In this document: positions 54,548 to 64,000 of the stretch, in pieces
How positions within the stretch are numbered: position 1 is the stretch's first letter
Layout of the letters: every line of letters begins with the position of its first letter
Assembly: GCF_004193775.1 (NCBI RefSeq)
Contig: NC_041019.1
Coordinates: 33,480,827-33,544,826, forward strand
Direction of reading: 5' to 3'
Source of the DNA: Glycine soja
Lineage: Eukaryota; Streptophyta; Magnoliopsida; Fabales; Fabaceae
Length of the DNA stretch: 64,000 bases
Translations under genes and position numbers: made by a program
Notes under the pieces: generated by a model
What the model was told of the DNA's origin: nothing
Database searches by the model: none
What the model saw: only the letters and a program-made list of their open reading frames with translations

Positions 54548-55740
54548 GTAAGTATTCCATCCTTAAGCTTTCTAGCTTTTCATTGGTGTATTTTGATCTC
54601 CTTTTGGTGCTCTAAATTGTGGGGCAATTTTGGTTTGTTTTCTTGCTTGATTGGGTTAAATTGGGGGTTTGTATGAGATGGCCCTAGGCCTATAATGCAC
54701 TTTGAAGCAATGGGACATGCCACATTGTCCCCGTTCTCTTGCTATTAATGCCTAAACGCGCGCCCACCAAGTGTTCGGTGAAATGCCTCAATGGCATTAG
54801 CGCGTGGTTTTCGTAGGGAAACAGCCCAATGGGGCCTTTTGGTTTGCACATATTTTCTATTTTTTGGGACATGGATTCAGTCCGAAAGGGCTAGAGTAAT
54901 TGCCCCACATATATCCTAGGCCTAGGAACCAAAGTTTTTATGCAAAAGAACACAAGAGTGGGTGCATATTGGGTAAAGTTACCCTTTTTGGCCGGCAATC
55001 AGCTATGAGCCACGCTACAATAATTTCCCTACGCCTAGATGTTTAGGAATTTTGCTCATCATAAATGTGTAGGTTTAGAATAGGTAGCAAAATACCTTTG
55101 GCAATTTACACTTTGGGTGTGGTAGCAAAATACTTGGATGTATGTACATGTAATTTTTGGTAGTCAAAATGTCTCACAAAAAAAATATATATATATACAT
55201 GTTGCATGTTATGTAAAGAAAATACATTACAAAAATACCTTTTAATTTGAATGCAATTTTAGTCAGCAAAAGAAAATATACTTGAATTTGCATGCGGCTT
55301 TAGGTAGCAAAAACACTTGAAAAAAGCATGAAATGTAGCACCTTATTGTGTAGATAGCCAAGATTCATCACAAAGTTTGTATATGCATAGGTATTAGAAA
55401 TACCAGAATGTGCACACGTGCAATTTTTGGTAGCCAAGATGCTTTGAGTATGCATGTATGTAAATTTAGCCAAGGAAGTGCATGTGATGTAGGTAGCAAA
55501 TACACCTTGGAAGTACATATAAATAATCTAGGTAACGAAGGTGCCTTGATTGTGCATGGGTGCATTTTTCTTAGTTAGAAGAATATCTTGTGCGAGTGAA
55601 TGCTCGTAAGGAAGTATGTGCATGAGTTTGCTCAAAATTTACATTGATGTTTGTGTTTATTGGAGGAGGTTGTACGCCATTTTTGTTTTAAGAGTAGCAT
55701 TTCTTGGTAAAACTAACTTTCCAAATGTTTGCCTTCGCAG
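54548..55740 (+). other. 5'-UTR intron of ORFx in element C (1193 bp)
   Basis: The donor is ACCAACAA|GTAAGTATT and the acceptor TTTGCCTTCGCAG. It ends three bases before the ATG at 55744. The interior has no long frame and matches 1-1089 of element A. Confidence 0.62.
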
Positions 55741-55743
55741 GAA

Positions 55744-56130
55744 ATGGCCCCGAGAAAGCTTGCCTCAAAGAGGTCCAGGAAGGATAAGGCGGCCGAAGGA
55801 ACTAGTTCCGCTCCTGAGTATGACAGTCACCGCTTTAGGAGTGCTATACACCAGCAGCGCTTCGAGGCCATCAAAGGATGGTCGTTTCTCCGGGAGCGAC
55901 GCGTCCAGCTCAGGGACGACGAGTATACGGATTTCCAGGAGGAGATAGGTTGCTGGCGGTGGGCATCACTAGTTACCCCCATGACCAAGTTCGATCCAGA
56001 AATAGTCCTCGAATTTTATGCCAATGCTTGGCCAACAGAGGAGGGCGTGCGTGACATGAGGTCCTGGGTAAGGGGTCAGTGGATCCCGTTCGATGCCGAT
56101 GCTATCGGCCAGCTCCTGGGATATCCGTTA
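55744..56130 (+). pseudogene. ORFx of element C, truncated
   Basis: It begins MAPRKLASKRSRKDKAAEG with a basic, nuclear-type N-terminus, then an open frame to LLGYPL at 56130. It contains RFEAIKGWSFLRERRVQL, the EFYANAWPT block (55998-56036) and WVRGQWIPFDADAI (from 56067). At 56130 it is fused to the 3' LTR and reads 26 foreign codons to a TAG at 56206. It lacks the second half seen in element A (7020-7860). Up to the junction the copy has no stop or frameshift, unlike A. The protein family resembles plant transposon-associated proteins of unknown function. It lies downstream of pol in the same strand and behind its own promoter-like block. Confidence 0.78.
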
Positions 56131-57140
56131 AGGAATTTCGTGAAGGTTTCGACCGTTCTTCGACGTTCTTCATTCGTTCTTCATCGTTCTTCGATCTTCA
56201 ACGGGTAAGTACCTCGAACCAAGCTTTTCGATTCATTCTATGTACCCGTGGTGGTCCACATTGTGTTTCGTGTATTTTTATTCTCGTTTTATTTACTTTT
56301 TATACCCCCTTTTGACGTGCTTAAGCCATTTTATTTAAGTCATTTCTCGCTTAACCTAAAAATAAAATAAATTTCCACCGATCGTTTGAATTGTATTATC
56401 CGTTAACTTCGGTTAAAATGAATTCCGACCGTTCGGTCGTGCCGTAACCACGTTGGAAATCAAAAAGAGGTAAAATAATAATATAATAATAAAAAAAATG
56501 CCTTTTAGTAAAATAAAGCGAAAAATCAATTGGACGTTTTCTCTTTGGGATTTCTCATTCTTTATCGAATTGACTAATAACTAAAGTGAAACTAAGGCTA
56601 AAATCAACTCGCCTAGTCAAGCTCGTCCATAAAAATAGGTTTTTGAAGTTTGTCATTTCAATTTCTTACTAAGTAAAATGGATCATTTTCAAGGTCCAAC
56701 GCCTTAAAATGATCACCTTTTAAGTAAAAAAGAATCACTTGATAAAAAAGAACTACGTAGGTCTGATTTCCTCATCGCAATTGAGGAATATGTAGGAGCA
56801 AAGGGAAACACCCTTGTCGACCACAAAAAGAGAAAAAATATAAAAAGGGTATAAAGGATATAAAGACATAAAAAGGGAACATAAAAAATCAAAGTCATGT
56901 TTGCACATTCGATTAAAGGTTGCCGTCCCTTGGGACGGACATGTGGGGTGCTAATACCTTCCCCGTGCGTAAATACAACTCCCGAACCTTTCACTTAAAA
57001 GTTCGTAGATCGCGTCTTTTCCGGTTTTTCCAACGTTTTCCTCAAATAAACGTTGGTGGCGACTCCGCGCGTATTCCTTTCGTGGAACACGCATCCCGCG
57101 AGTCTCGCGTCGCCCTCCCGCCGAAGGGTAGGTTGCGACA
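56131..57140 (+). repeat. 3' LTR of element C, 5'-truncated (1010 bp)
   Basis: It starts inside the LTR at AGGAATTTCGTGAAGG, corresponding to about 11264 of element A, and ends GGTTGCGACA followed by the target duplication CCCAG. U3 and the TATA box are missing. It keeps the CAACGGGTAAGTACC phrase (56200-56214) that the 5' LTR has lost in part. Confidence 0.9.
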
Positions 57141-58352
57141 CCCAGCTATTTCAGTCCTCCTACTGCTAGCACCTATCGGGGAGACGCAATCAAACTTTCC
57201 CCTCTTCAAACCCACCTCGATCCTTTCTCCGACGAAGACCAAGTCCACGAAGCTGGAAGGCATGTAGCCCACTAATTTCTCATAGTAAAATACAGGCAAG
57301 GTATCCACCATCATAGTAACCATTTCCCTCTCGACCATGGGAGGGGCTACTTTCGCTGCCAGGTCCCTCCAACGCTGAGCATATTCTTTAAAGGACTCGC
57401 TTTCCCGTTTAATCATGTTTTGCAGCTGAGTTCGATCGGGAGCCATGTCAGAGTTGTACTAATACTGCCTAAGGAACGCGGTAATCAGATCCTTCCAGGT
57501 ACGGATGCGGGAAGCTTCTAGATTAGTGTACCAGATGACCGCTGCTCTGGCCAAGCTATCTTGAAAGAAATGCATAAATAACTTCTTGTCCATGGAATAC
57601 GCACCCATCTTGCGATAGTACATTTTTAGGTGATTCTTAGGACAAGTCGTCCCTTTGTACTTATCGAAGTCAGGTACTTTGAACTTCGAAGGGATGATGA
57701 CGTTCGGTACTAGGCATAGGTCGGTCATGTCTGCGAACAGATAATCGCCGAACCCTTCAACAGCCCTCAATCTTTCTTCAATAAGATTGAGTTTCCCCTT
57801 TCCTTCCGCTGCCAGGGGTGGCCCTCCTGCGGACAGAAACATTGGCTGCGTTGGGTGGTTTCGAGGTTCTCCTGTGATGTTGGGTTGAGGTAGTGTGTTG
57901 GGCACCGGTCCCTCGGCGGGAAACGGGGAGTAGGAGTCAACATTTCCCTAAGCATGCTCTTGATGATCCTCATGGACCTCGTCAGGATGTCGAGAAGGCT
58001 CCTCTTCGAGGATGAGGGGAGGAACGTGACCCGTGTCCTCACGTATGACTGGTGGGGTGTAATTAGGTGGTAAACCGTAGGGGTAAGTTCCTCGGTTGTA
58101 CCCCGAATGGGGGTTGCTAATGTGCCCCGGTGTGCTTCTTTCTCGTCCCACCATGTTTGGAATAGGGTGGTGCGTGGAAGTTGGGAGAGTCGGGTCTGCT
58201 TCGGCAGCCGAACTAACAGCGACGACAGTGGCCGCGTTACTCTCCATTAGTTGTTTCATTCCTAGCATGGCTTCCATCATGGAAGCCATTTGTTCTTTCA
58301 AAGCCGACATGTCGGCTTTCATCTGTTCCTGTACTTCCTCTAGGTCACCCAT
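57141..58352 (-). pseudogene. Element B gag, N-terminal part
   Basis: The ATG at 58352 opens MGDLEEVQEQMKADMSALKE, followed by a Met/Ala-rich helix, a Pro-rich linker and the capsid domain (FDKYKGTTCPKNHLKMYYRK, FFQDSLARAAVIWYTNLEAS, FKEYAQRWRDLAAKVAPPMV). One frame is kept throughout. TAG at 57948-57950 and TAG at 57459-57461 interrupt it; element C has Gln at both places. The segment ends at 57141, where element C inserted, and continues at 42120. ORF1, which should precede gag, is absent: the sequence between the LTR and gag is only 90 bp and matches the last part of the ORF1-gag spacer of C from about 46423. Confidence 0.86.
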
Positions 58353-58442
58353 CGTCCTAGATTTGGATCTGGTGCGATAGGGATGCCTTGGGGCACGCTT
58401 AGTTATGGCGTCTTCCTAAAAAGACAAAATGTGAGGAGTACA

Positions 58443-58961
58443 TGTCGCAACCTACCCTTCGGTGGGAGGGCGACGCGTGACTCGCGGGTGCGTCTTCCAA
58501 GAAAGGAATACGCGCGGAGTCGCCACCAACTTTTATTTGAGGAAAACGTCGAAAAAACCGGAAAAGACGTGGTCTACGACATGCACCGCCTTCTGGGGAA
58601 CTTCTTGGAAGGCCCAAGTGGGCCTGGTTGCTATTTGCACCCCCTATTTACTAAATACACCGCATGCCTTTTTTTTGCTGATTCTTTTTCCGTATCGTTA
58701 TGGAACTTTATGAATTTCGTAACGATACTTGTTTTCTTTCCGTAATGTCACGGAACCTTATGGATTACATAATCATCCCTTTTTTGGCTTTTGGGATGTT
58801 ACGGAACTTCACAGATTGTGCAACAATGCTTCCTTTTGACTTCCGGCATGTTACGGAACTTCACAGATTGCCTAACGATGGGTGCCAAGTACCTCAAAGT
58901 GGGCAAATAAGGGTTGCATCCCAACAAACAAATGGTCCCTAGATGAAATTAGGGTATGACA
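58443..58961 (-). repeat. LTR of element B, internally deleted (519 bp)
   Basis: The minus strand runs TGTCATACCC to GGTTGCGACA. About 900 bp are missing between the CCAGAAGGC hairpin region of U3 and the GTAGA-C-CGTCTTTTCCGG part near the end, so the palindromes, TATA box and R region are gone. No primer binding site follows it. Confidence 0.85.
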
Positions 58962-59139
58962 GTTGCCCTTCTTTACTTGTCTTTTATTGGAGATAAAAGG
59001 GAAGTAAAGATAAGACACTAATTTCGTTCGAGCGAAACACCATTTGGCCGGTCAATCTCCCTGCCAGCGGAACCTGCAAAAATTTTGAAAATGATCAGTA
59101 CCGAATGACCAACATCATCCTGATACTGCCGAGTTCGTT
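58962..59139 (-). other. 3' UTR end next to the LTR of B
   Basis: Read leftward it ends in CCAATAAAAGACAAGTAAAGAAGGGCAAC before the LTR, as in element A at 10576-10605 (polypurine tract). No gene. Confidence 0.7.
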
Positions 59140-60440
59140 CCTCTTGGTTGACACAAAGCGCAGAATGACCATAATTTGTCTCTGTGTGCCCTCAGACACA
59201 ATCGAGCCTGGGTGGCAAGGTGCAGAATGACCATAATTTGTGTCTGCGTGCCACCGGACACGATCGCCTCTGGATGGCGAAAAGGTGTGGGGAATGACCA
59301 TAATTTTTCTCCGCCCACCTCTCGACTTACTGTCCCTGAATGACAAAGGGCGCAGAATGACCATAATTTGTCTCTGCGCGTTTATCACTCGACTTGCGAA
59401 ATCTGAATGACAAAGGGTGCAGAATGACCATAATTTGTCTTTGCGCGTTTATCACTCGACTCGCTGCTCCTGAATGACAAAGGGCGCAGAATGACCATAA
59501 TTTGTTTCTGTGCGTTTATCACTCAACCAGTCTTACAGATAGCAAAAACGTGCGGATGACCATAATTTGTCTCCGCATGTCATCAGGCCCGCCGCCTCTG
59601 GATGACAAAAGGGCGCAAAATGACCATAATTTTTCTCTATGTGCCATCGGACAAGACTGTGTCTGAATGGCGAAAAGGTGAGCGTAATGACCATAATTTG
59701 TCTCCGCGTGTCATCGGGTCCGCCGCCTCTGGATGACAAAAGGGTATAGAATGACCATAATTTTTCTCTGCGTGCTAATGGACACGACTGTGTCTGAATG
59801 GCGAAAAGGTGAGCGAAATGACCATAATTTGTCTCCGCGTGTCATTGGGCCCGCCGCCTTTGGATGATAAAAGGGCACAGAATGACCATAATTTGTCTCT
59901 GTGTGCCATCAGACACGACTATGTCTGGATGGCAAAAAGGTGTGCTGAATGACCATAATTTGTCTCCGCATGTCATCGGGCCCGCCGCCTATGGATGATA
60001 AAAGGCGCAGAATGACCATAATTTGTCTCTGTGTGCCATCGGACACGACTGTGTCTGGATGGCAAAAAGGTGTGCGGAATGATCATAATTTGTCTCCGCA
60101 TGTCATCGGGCCCGCCGCCTCTGGATGACAAAAGGGCGCAGAATGACCATAATTTGTCTCTCCTGCCATCGGACACGACTGTGTCTGAATGGCAAAAAGG
60201 TGAGCGGAATGACCATAATTTGTCTCCGCGTGTCATCGTGCCCGCCTCCTATGGATGACAAAAGACGCAGAATGAACATAATTTGTCTTTGCGTGCCATC
60301 GGACACGATTGTGTCTGGATGGCAAAAAGGTGTGTGGAATGACCATAATTTGTCTCTGCATGCCATCGGACACGACTATGTTTGGATGGCGAAAAGGTGA
60401 GCGGAATGACCATAATTTGTCTCCGCATGTCACATGACCC
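59140..60440 (-). repeat. About 62-66-bp minisatellite in the Ogre 3' UTR (array B)
   Basis: About 20 degenerate units marked by AATGACCATAATTTGTCT on the plus strand, the first near 59165 and the last near 60408. Units alternate between GCGGA...TCCGC and GCAGA...TCTGC flanks. Homologous to array A in opposite orientation. Several apparent open frames of 60-110 codons across it are periodicity artefacts. Confidence 0.92.
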
Positions 60441-60846
60441 CAAGGTCAGTATGACAGAGATTGTGGGGCAACCGACAAAAGCAAGGCTCTTGCTCCTACG
60501 TATCCTTAATGAGGAACTCAGACCTACGTAGTTCTGAATAACTTGTGAGACTAAAAATAGTCTTGGTGTTTTCTTCACTAAAATGCGATCATGCTTTAGT
60601 AAAGTGAAAAAACTTCCAAATGATTAGAGCAACATATGCTTTTTGGATAAAAACAATGTGTCTACCGGGGAAGGAGACTATGCTGATGAAATCTTCTCAT
60701 AACCGTAAATGAGATTTTCGATATTTCTCCTCTAAAATGACCATTTAGAGGAAACACTGGGTTCAACAAAAATAGAAGAAAATCACTCAAAGTGTATCAA
60801 TCTCACACAGGTAAGTGTTTCATCCTAATTCTGAACCATAGATATG
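60441..60846 (-). other. 3' UTR of element B's upstream partner
   Basis: Inverted counterpart of about 9150-9560 in element A, including ACTACGTAGTTCTGAATAAC and AAACACTGGGTTCRAC phrases. No gene. Element D inserted at its right end. Confidence 0.75.
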
Positions 60847-62497
60847 TGTCATACCCTAATTTCGTCCGGGGATTATTATTTGATGATATACAACCTTTGA
60901 TTGGCCGCTTCGACATACTTGGCACCCTTTGTTGCACAATATGTGAAGTCCCGAGACGTGCCGAAAATCAAAAGGAAGCAGGCTTACGCGATCCGTGAAA
61001 ATTCCGTAAGGTGACGGAAATCGAAAGAAGGTGTTTTTCGCAATCCGTGAGTTTTCGTAACTTCTTCAAAAGCTAAAAAAGAGTAAATACATAATCCGTA
61101 AGGATTCGTAACCTTGCGGAAGGAAAATAAGTATCATTATGAAATTCGCAAAGTTTCATAACGTTACGGAAAAAGAATTACCAAAAAAGGTAAAGGGGGG
61201 TGCATTTAGTAAAAAGGGGGGTACAAATAGCAATCAGGCCCACTTGGGCCTTCCAGATTCTTCCTCCAGAAGGCTGTTGCTTCTGGAGGAAGCAACCTTG
61301 CTCGCCTGGGTGAGCTGAGCTCACCTGGGTGAGCTGAGCTCGCCTGGGCGAGCTGGGTGGCAAGCTCCTCCCCTATTTTGCTATAAATAGGGGGAGGAGT
61401 GAAGGGAGAAGGGGTTCAGCCTTCTTGGCACTTCGTATTCTCTTAAATTTGCTGAGGAAAATTGTTTCCGTGAAGAAAATCCAAGCCGAGGCGCTTCCGT
61501 AACGTTTCCGTGAGTAATTACGCGAAGATTCTCGATTGTTCTTCAACATTCATCGTTCGTTCTTCGTTTTCTTCAGTCTTCAACGGGTAAGTACCTCAAA
61601 CCGAGCTTTTCAATTCATTCTATGTACCCGTGGTGGTCCACATTTTGTTTCATGTATTTTTATTCTCGTTTTCATTCGCTTTCTATACCCCCTTTTGACG
61701 TGCTTCAGTCATTTATTTAAGTCATTTCTCGCCTAATCTAAAAATAAAATAAATTTCCACCGATCATTTGAATTGTATCATCCGTTAATTTCAGTTAAAA
61801 TGAATTCCGACCGTTCGGTCGTGCCGTAACCACGTTGGAAATCAAAAAAGAGGTAAAATAATAATATAATAATAAAAAATATCTTTTAGTAAAATGAAGC
61901 GGAAAAATCAATCGGACGTTTTCTCTTTGGGATTTCTCATTCTTAATTGAATTGACTAAATAACTAAAGCGAAACTAAGGCTAAAATCAATTCGCCAAGT
62001 CAAGCTCGTCCACAAAAAATCACTAAAAAATGGGATTTTAAAGTTTATTATCTCAGTCTTTCTTACCAAGTTAATGGATCATTTTTAAGGTCCAACACCT
62101 TTAAATGATCACCTTTCAAGTAAAACGAAATCGTGTGATTCACCCTTAAAAAAGAACTACGTAGGTCTGATTTCCTCTTCGATGGAGGGTACGTAGGAGC
62201 AAGAGCCCACTTTTGTCGACCTCAAAAATAAAAAGGAAATAAAAGTTAAGATAACACAATTTCACAATTCTAAAAAATAGGTTGTTGTCCTTCGAGACAA
62301 ACGTAAGAGGTGCTAATACCTTCCTCAAGCGTAAATACAACTCCCGAACTTAGAATTTTTGTTTCGACCGGTTTCCTTCGGTTTTTCCGACGTTTTCCAC
62401 AAATAAACATTGGTGACGACTCTGCGCATCTTTCCTCCTTTGGAAAGCGCACCCGTGAGCCTCACTTCGCTCGCCCGCAAAAGGGCACGTTGCGACA
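60847..62497 (+). repeat. 5' LTR of element D (1651 bp)
   Basis: TGTCATACCC...CACGTTGCGACA. Hairpin arms are at 61261-61272 and 61280-61291. Three palindromes at 61300-61315, 61319-61334 and 61338-61353 are spaced 19 bp. CTATAAATA is at 61381-61389. The splice-donor-like GGGTAAGTACC is at 61585. Confidence 0.9.
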
Positions 62498-62499
62498 GT

Positions 62500-62518
62500 T
62501 GGCGACTCCGCTGGGGAC
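62500..62518 (+). other. Primer binding site of element D
   Basis: TGGCGACTCCGCTGGGGAC, two bases after the LTR; one base differs from element C. Confidence 0.82.
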
Positions 62519-63208
62519 TATTTTTGTGAGTTAGGCCTATTTTAAGGAATTGTGGATTTGTGAAACTTTGTGTGTGCATTTATTGAAATGTGTAAAATGT
62601 AAATAATTGTTGTCTATTTTGCATTCTTTACACTGCATTCTAAGCACCCACGGGTTTGAGTAAAAAAGGGGCCCTACACCCGGGTTCATGGGAATTTAAG
62701 GAGTGGAGGTGAATCTATCATCATGCTAGGTCTCCGACTTGCTTGATAATAGTGAAACCTCGTCTAGAGCTTTCTCTCTTTATAATGTATTGTCACTGGT
62801 ATTCCATACCGCCACAATATTATTATCTTGAGTGATGATACCTCTAGAAAACAGCCGTGTGAGTTATGAATTGTTGGGGAGTAGTTATTAGAGACCCCTA
62901 GATATTGTCCTATAGGTTCCCAAAATAGGGGCAAAGAGCAAACACGCTCCGTGCCATTTGTTCTCATGCATCTTTTGATAAATAGCACTAGTTTATAGTT
63001 TTGGTAGTGATGTTTGGTTTCTTTAGAGTAATGCGTAACCTTTTTAATACTACGTTGAGGCGCCATCATGCCCTAAACGTAGCATTAAAATTGGATCTCT
63101 GTGGTCTCGTATGTGTGAATTACCCATTAGTGTTGTTTTCTTTCCGTTTCATGCATACGCATTGCATCATTCATGTCGGAGTCTTGATCCACCCCTTTAT
63201 TTAGGTAA
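62519..63208 (+). other. Leader of element D
   Basis: Non-coding and homologous to 43605-44436 of C in several blocks. No gene seen. Confidence 0.6.
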
Positions 63209-64000
63209 ATGATGGGGACAAATCAAAACGGCAAAAGGTTTTATCAAGTCAAGGTTAAAAGTCTAGATGTCACCAGCCTCAAGGAATTGGGACGATTGAT
63301 GGGACCTCTCCAAAGGCAAGCTTTCCGTAAAGTTTACGGGAAGATTCTAGATTTGACCACAGCGGAAGTATTTACGGAAGCTGTCATATCCCTCGCCCAA
63401 TACTATGACCAGCCATTGAGGTGCTTCAAGTTTGGGGACTTCCAAATGGTACCGACTATTGAAGAGTTTGAGGAAATACTAGGATGCCCTCTTGGGGGAA
63501 GAAAACCGTATCTTTTCTCCGGGTTTCTTCCCTCCTTGAGCAAGATTGCAGCTGTGGTTGGAGATTCGGCAAAAGAGATGGATCGCATGAAGCAAACTCG
63601 GAATGGCGTAGTGGGCCTGCCTCGGAAATACTTGGAAGGCAAGGCAAGGGATATGGCGAGCCAAGAGAAGTGGGGCCCATTTGCGGATATATTAGCTTTG
63701 TTGATTTTTGGGGTTGTCCTCTTTCCGAACGCTGACGGTTTGGTGGATTTAGCCGCCATTGACACTTTCCTCGCATACCGCCATTGACACCTTTGACCGA
63801 AGGTGTGAGAAAAACAGTGCACGGATTGTCTGTTGTTTACCCGCTCTCTGTGTGTGGTTGGTTTCACACCTATTCCAACAAGACACAAGACACCCGTGTC
63901 CGCTTCAAAGTTATCGCTCATGCGCCGAAAAAGGAAGAGTCGATTGGGACCAACATTTGGATGGGATAGAAGGCAACGCAATCAATTGGTTTCCTCGTTG
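63209..64000 (+). pseudogene. ORF1 of element D, 5' part, frameshifted
   Basis: The double ATG at 63209 opens MMGTNQNGKRFYQVKVKSL, followed by the same blocks as in element C: YYDQPLRCFKFGDFQMVP, TIEEFEEILGCPLGGRKPYL, LIFGVVLFPNADGLVDLAAI. At 63783 a deletion of about 50 bases relative to C removes the region after FLAYRH and puts a TGA in frame at 63785. Coding homology continues in another frame from 63792 (FDRRCEKNSARIVCCLPALC, then WLVSHLFQQDTRHPCP) and stays open to the window end. The Ogre ORF1 function is unknown. Confidence 0.85.

Larger units (their letters stand above)
42121..57140 (+). mobile_element. Ogre-type Ty3 element C, nearly complete
   Basis: The element is 15,020 bp with target duplication CCCAG at 42116-42120 and 57141-57145. 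Order: 5' LTR, primer site, leader, ORF1, gag-protease, intron, RT-RNase H-second RNase H-integrase, spacer, LTR-like promoter, intron, ORFx (truncated), 3' LTR (truncated). ORF1, the protease/RT intron and the second RNase H place it in the Ogre group of the Tat lineage. A deletion joins ORFx to the R/U5 part of the 3' LTR at about 56130, so the original element was several kilobases longer. The exact target duplication shows that the outer ends are those of a single insertion. Confidence 0.93.
57141..60846 (-). mobile_element. Ogre-type element B, 5' part, fused to another Ogre 3' UTR
   Basis: On the minus strand the order is: 3' UTR and minisatellite (60846-58962), LTR (58961-58443), then gag (58352 onward). 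The 3' UTR belongs upstream of a 3' LTR, while gag belongs downstream of a 5' LTR. One LTR therefore joins two elements. Element D interrupts the 3' UTR at 60847. Confidence 0.85.
60847..64000 (+). mobile_element. Ogre-type element D, 5' part
   Basis: LTR, primer binding site, leader and ORF1 in the same order as element C. It runs off the window. The base string before it (ATATG at 60842-60846) is the probable target duplication. Its ORF1 is diverged from that of C, so the two are separate insertions. Confidence 0.9.

Noticed and set aside
59140..60440. Possible CRISPR-like array of regularly spaced repeats
   Set aside because: Units are contiguous and degenerate along their whole length, without unique spacers. 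The context is a plant retrotransposon 3' UTR.
59095..60578. Several 60-110-codon frames on both strands
   Set aside because: Same reason as above, in array B. Units are repetitive and no codon bias or domain is seen.
1..64000. Host protein-coding genes, tRNAs or rRNAs
   Set aside because: Every long frame is assigned to a retroelement or is a shadow frame. The tRNA-like hits are only primer binding sites.

Overview
The window is a nest of LTR retrotransposons from a plant nuclear genome, almost certainly soybean or a close Glycine relative. The evidence for Glycine is a SIRE1-type Sirevirus with its typical pol/env stop-codon context, a second Sirevirus full of the TGTAATCGATTACA palindromes that are abundant in soybean, several Ogre/Tat-type giants and an Athila-like element. 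I found no host gene, tRNA or rRNA. The setting looks like gene-poor pericentromeric heterochromatin.

Layout. Positions 1-12918 hold the 3' part of a plus-strand Ogre-type element (A): an accessory gene called ORFx here, a long 3' UTR with a minisatellite, and LTRs. ORFx of A is split by a minus-strand non-autonomous Ty3 element (1388-6928, target duplication ACAGA). Positions 12919-29556 hold a plus-strand Athila-like element whose gag is joined to the end of A and whose pol is split by a SIRE1 copy (15873-25156, minus, duplication CATCA). From 29557 rightward the host is a minus-strand Ogre-type element (B), seen at 29557-31105, 40124-42120 and 57141-60846. B is split by a second Sirevirus (31106-40123, plus, duplication CTTAC) and by Ogre-type element C (42121-57140, plus, duplication CCCAG). 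Another plus-strand Ogre-type element (D) starts at 60847 and runs off the window.

Order of events from the nesting: B is oldest. The Athila-like element, the second Sirevirus and C entered B. SIRE1 entered the Athila-like element, and the small Ty3 element entered A. Target duplications are visible on both sides for four insertions. SIRE1 is the youngest-looking: its two 1002-bp LTRs differ at about five bases by eye, and both its gag-pol and its env-like frame are open.

Main biological theme. Three unrelated retroelement families carry an accessory gene after pol, and the three proteins share a short signature. Each family appears to express it differently. SIRE1 uses an in-frame TAG CAG TTA readthrough site. 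The second Sirevirus has a promoter-like block of six palindromes plus a TATA box that repeats the layout of its own LTR. The Ogre-type element has an LTR-like promoter, with the same 16-bp palindrome as its LTR, and a 1.2-kb 5'-UTR intron. Other new-looking signals are a dispersed three-half-site 26/27-bp DNA motif throughout SIRE1, including its coding regions, and a 3' UTR minisatellite whose stem arms covary.

Most genes outside SIRE1 are broken by stops or frameshifts. All coordinates come from reading the sequence directly. Family names rest on recognised motifs, not on database searches.
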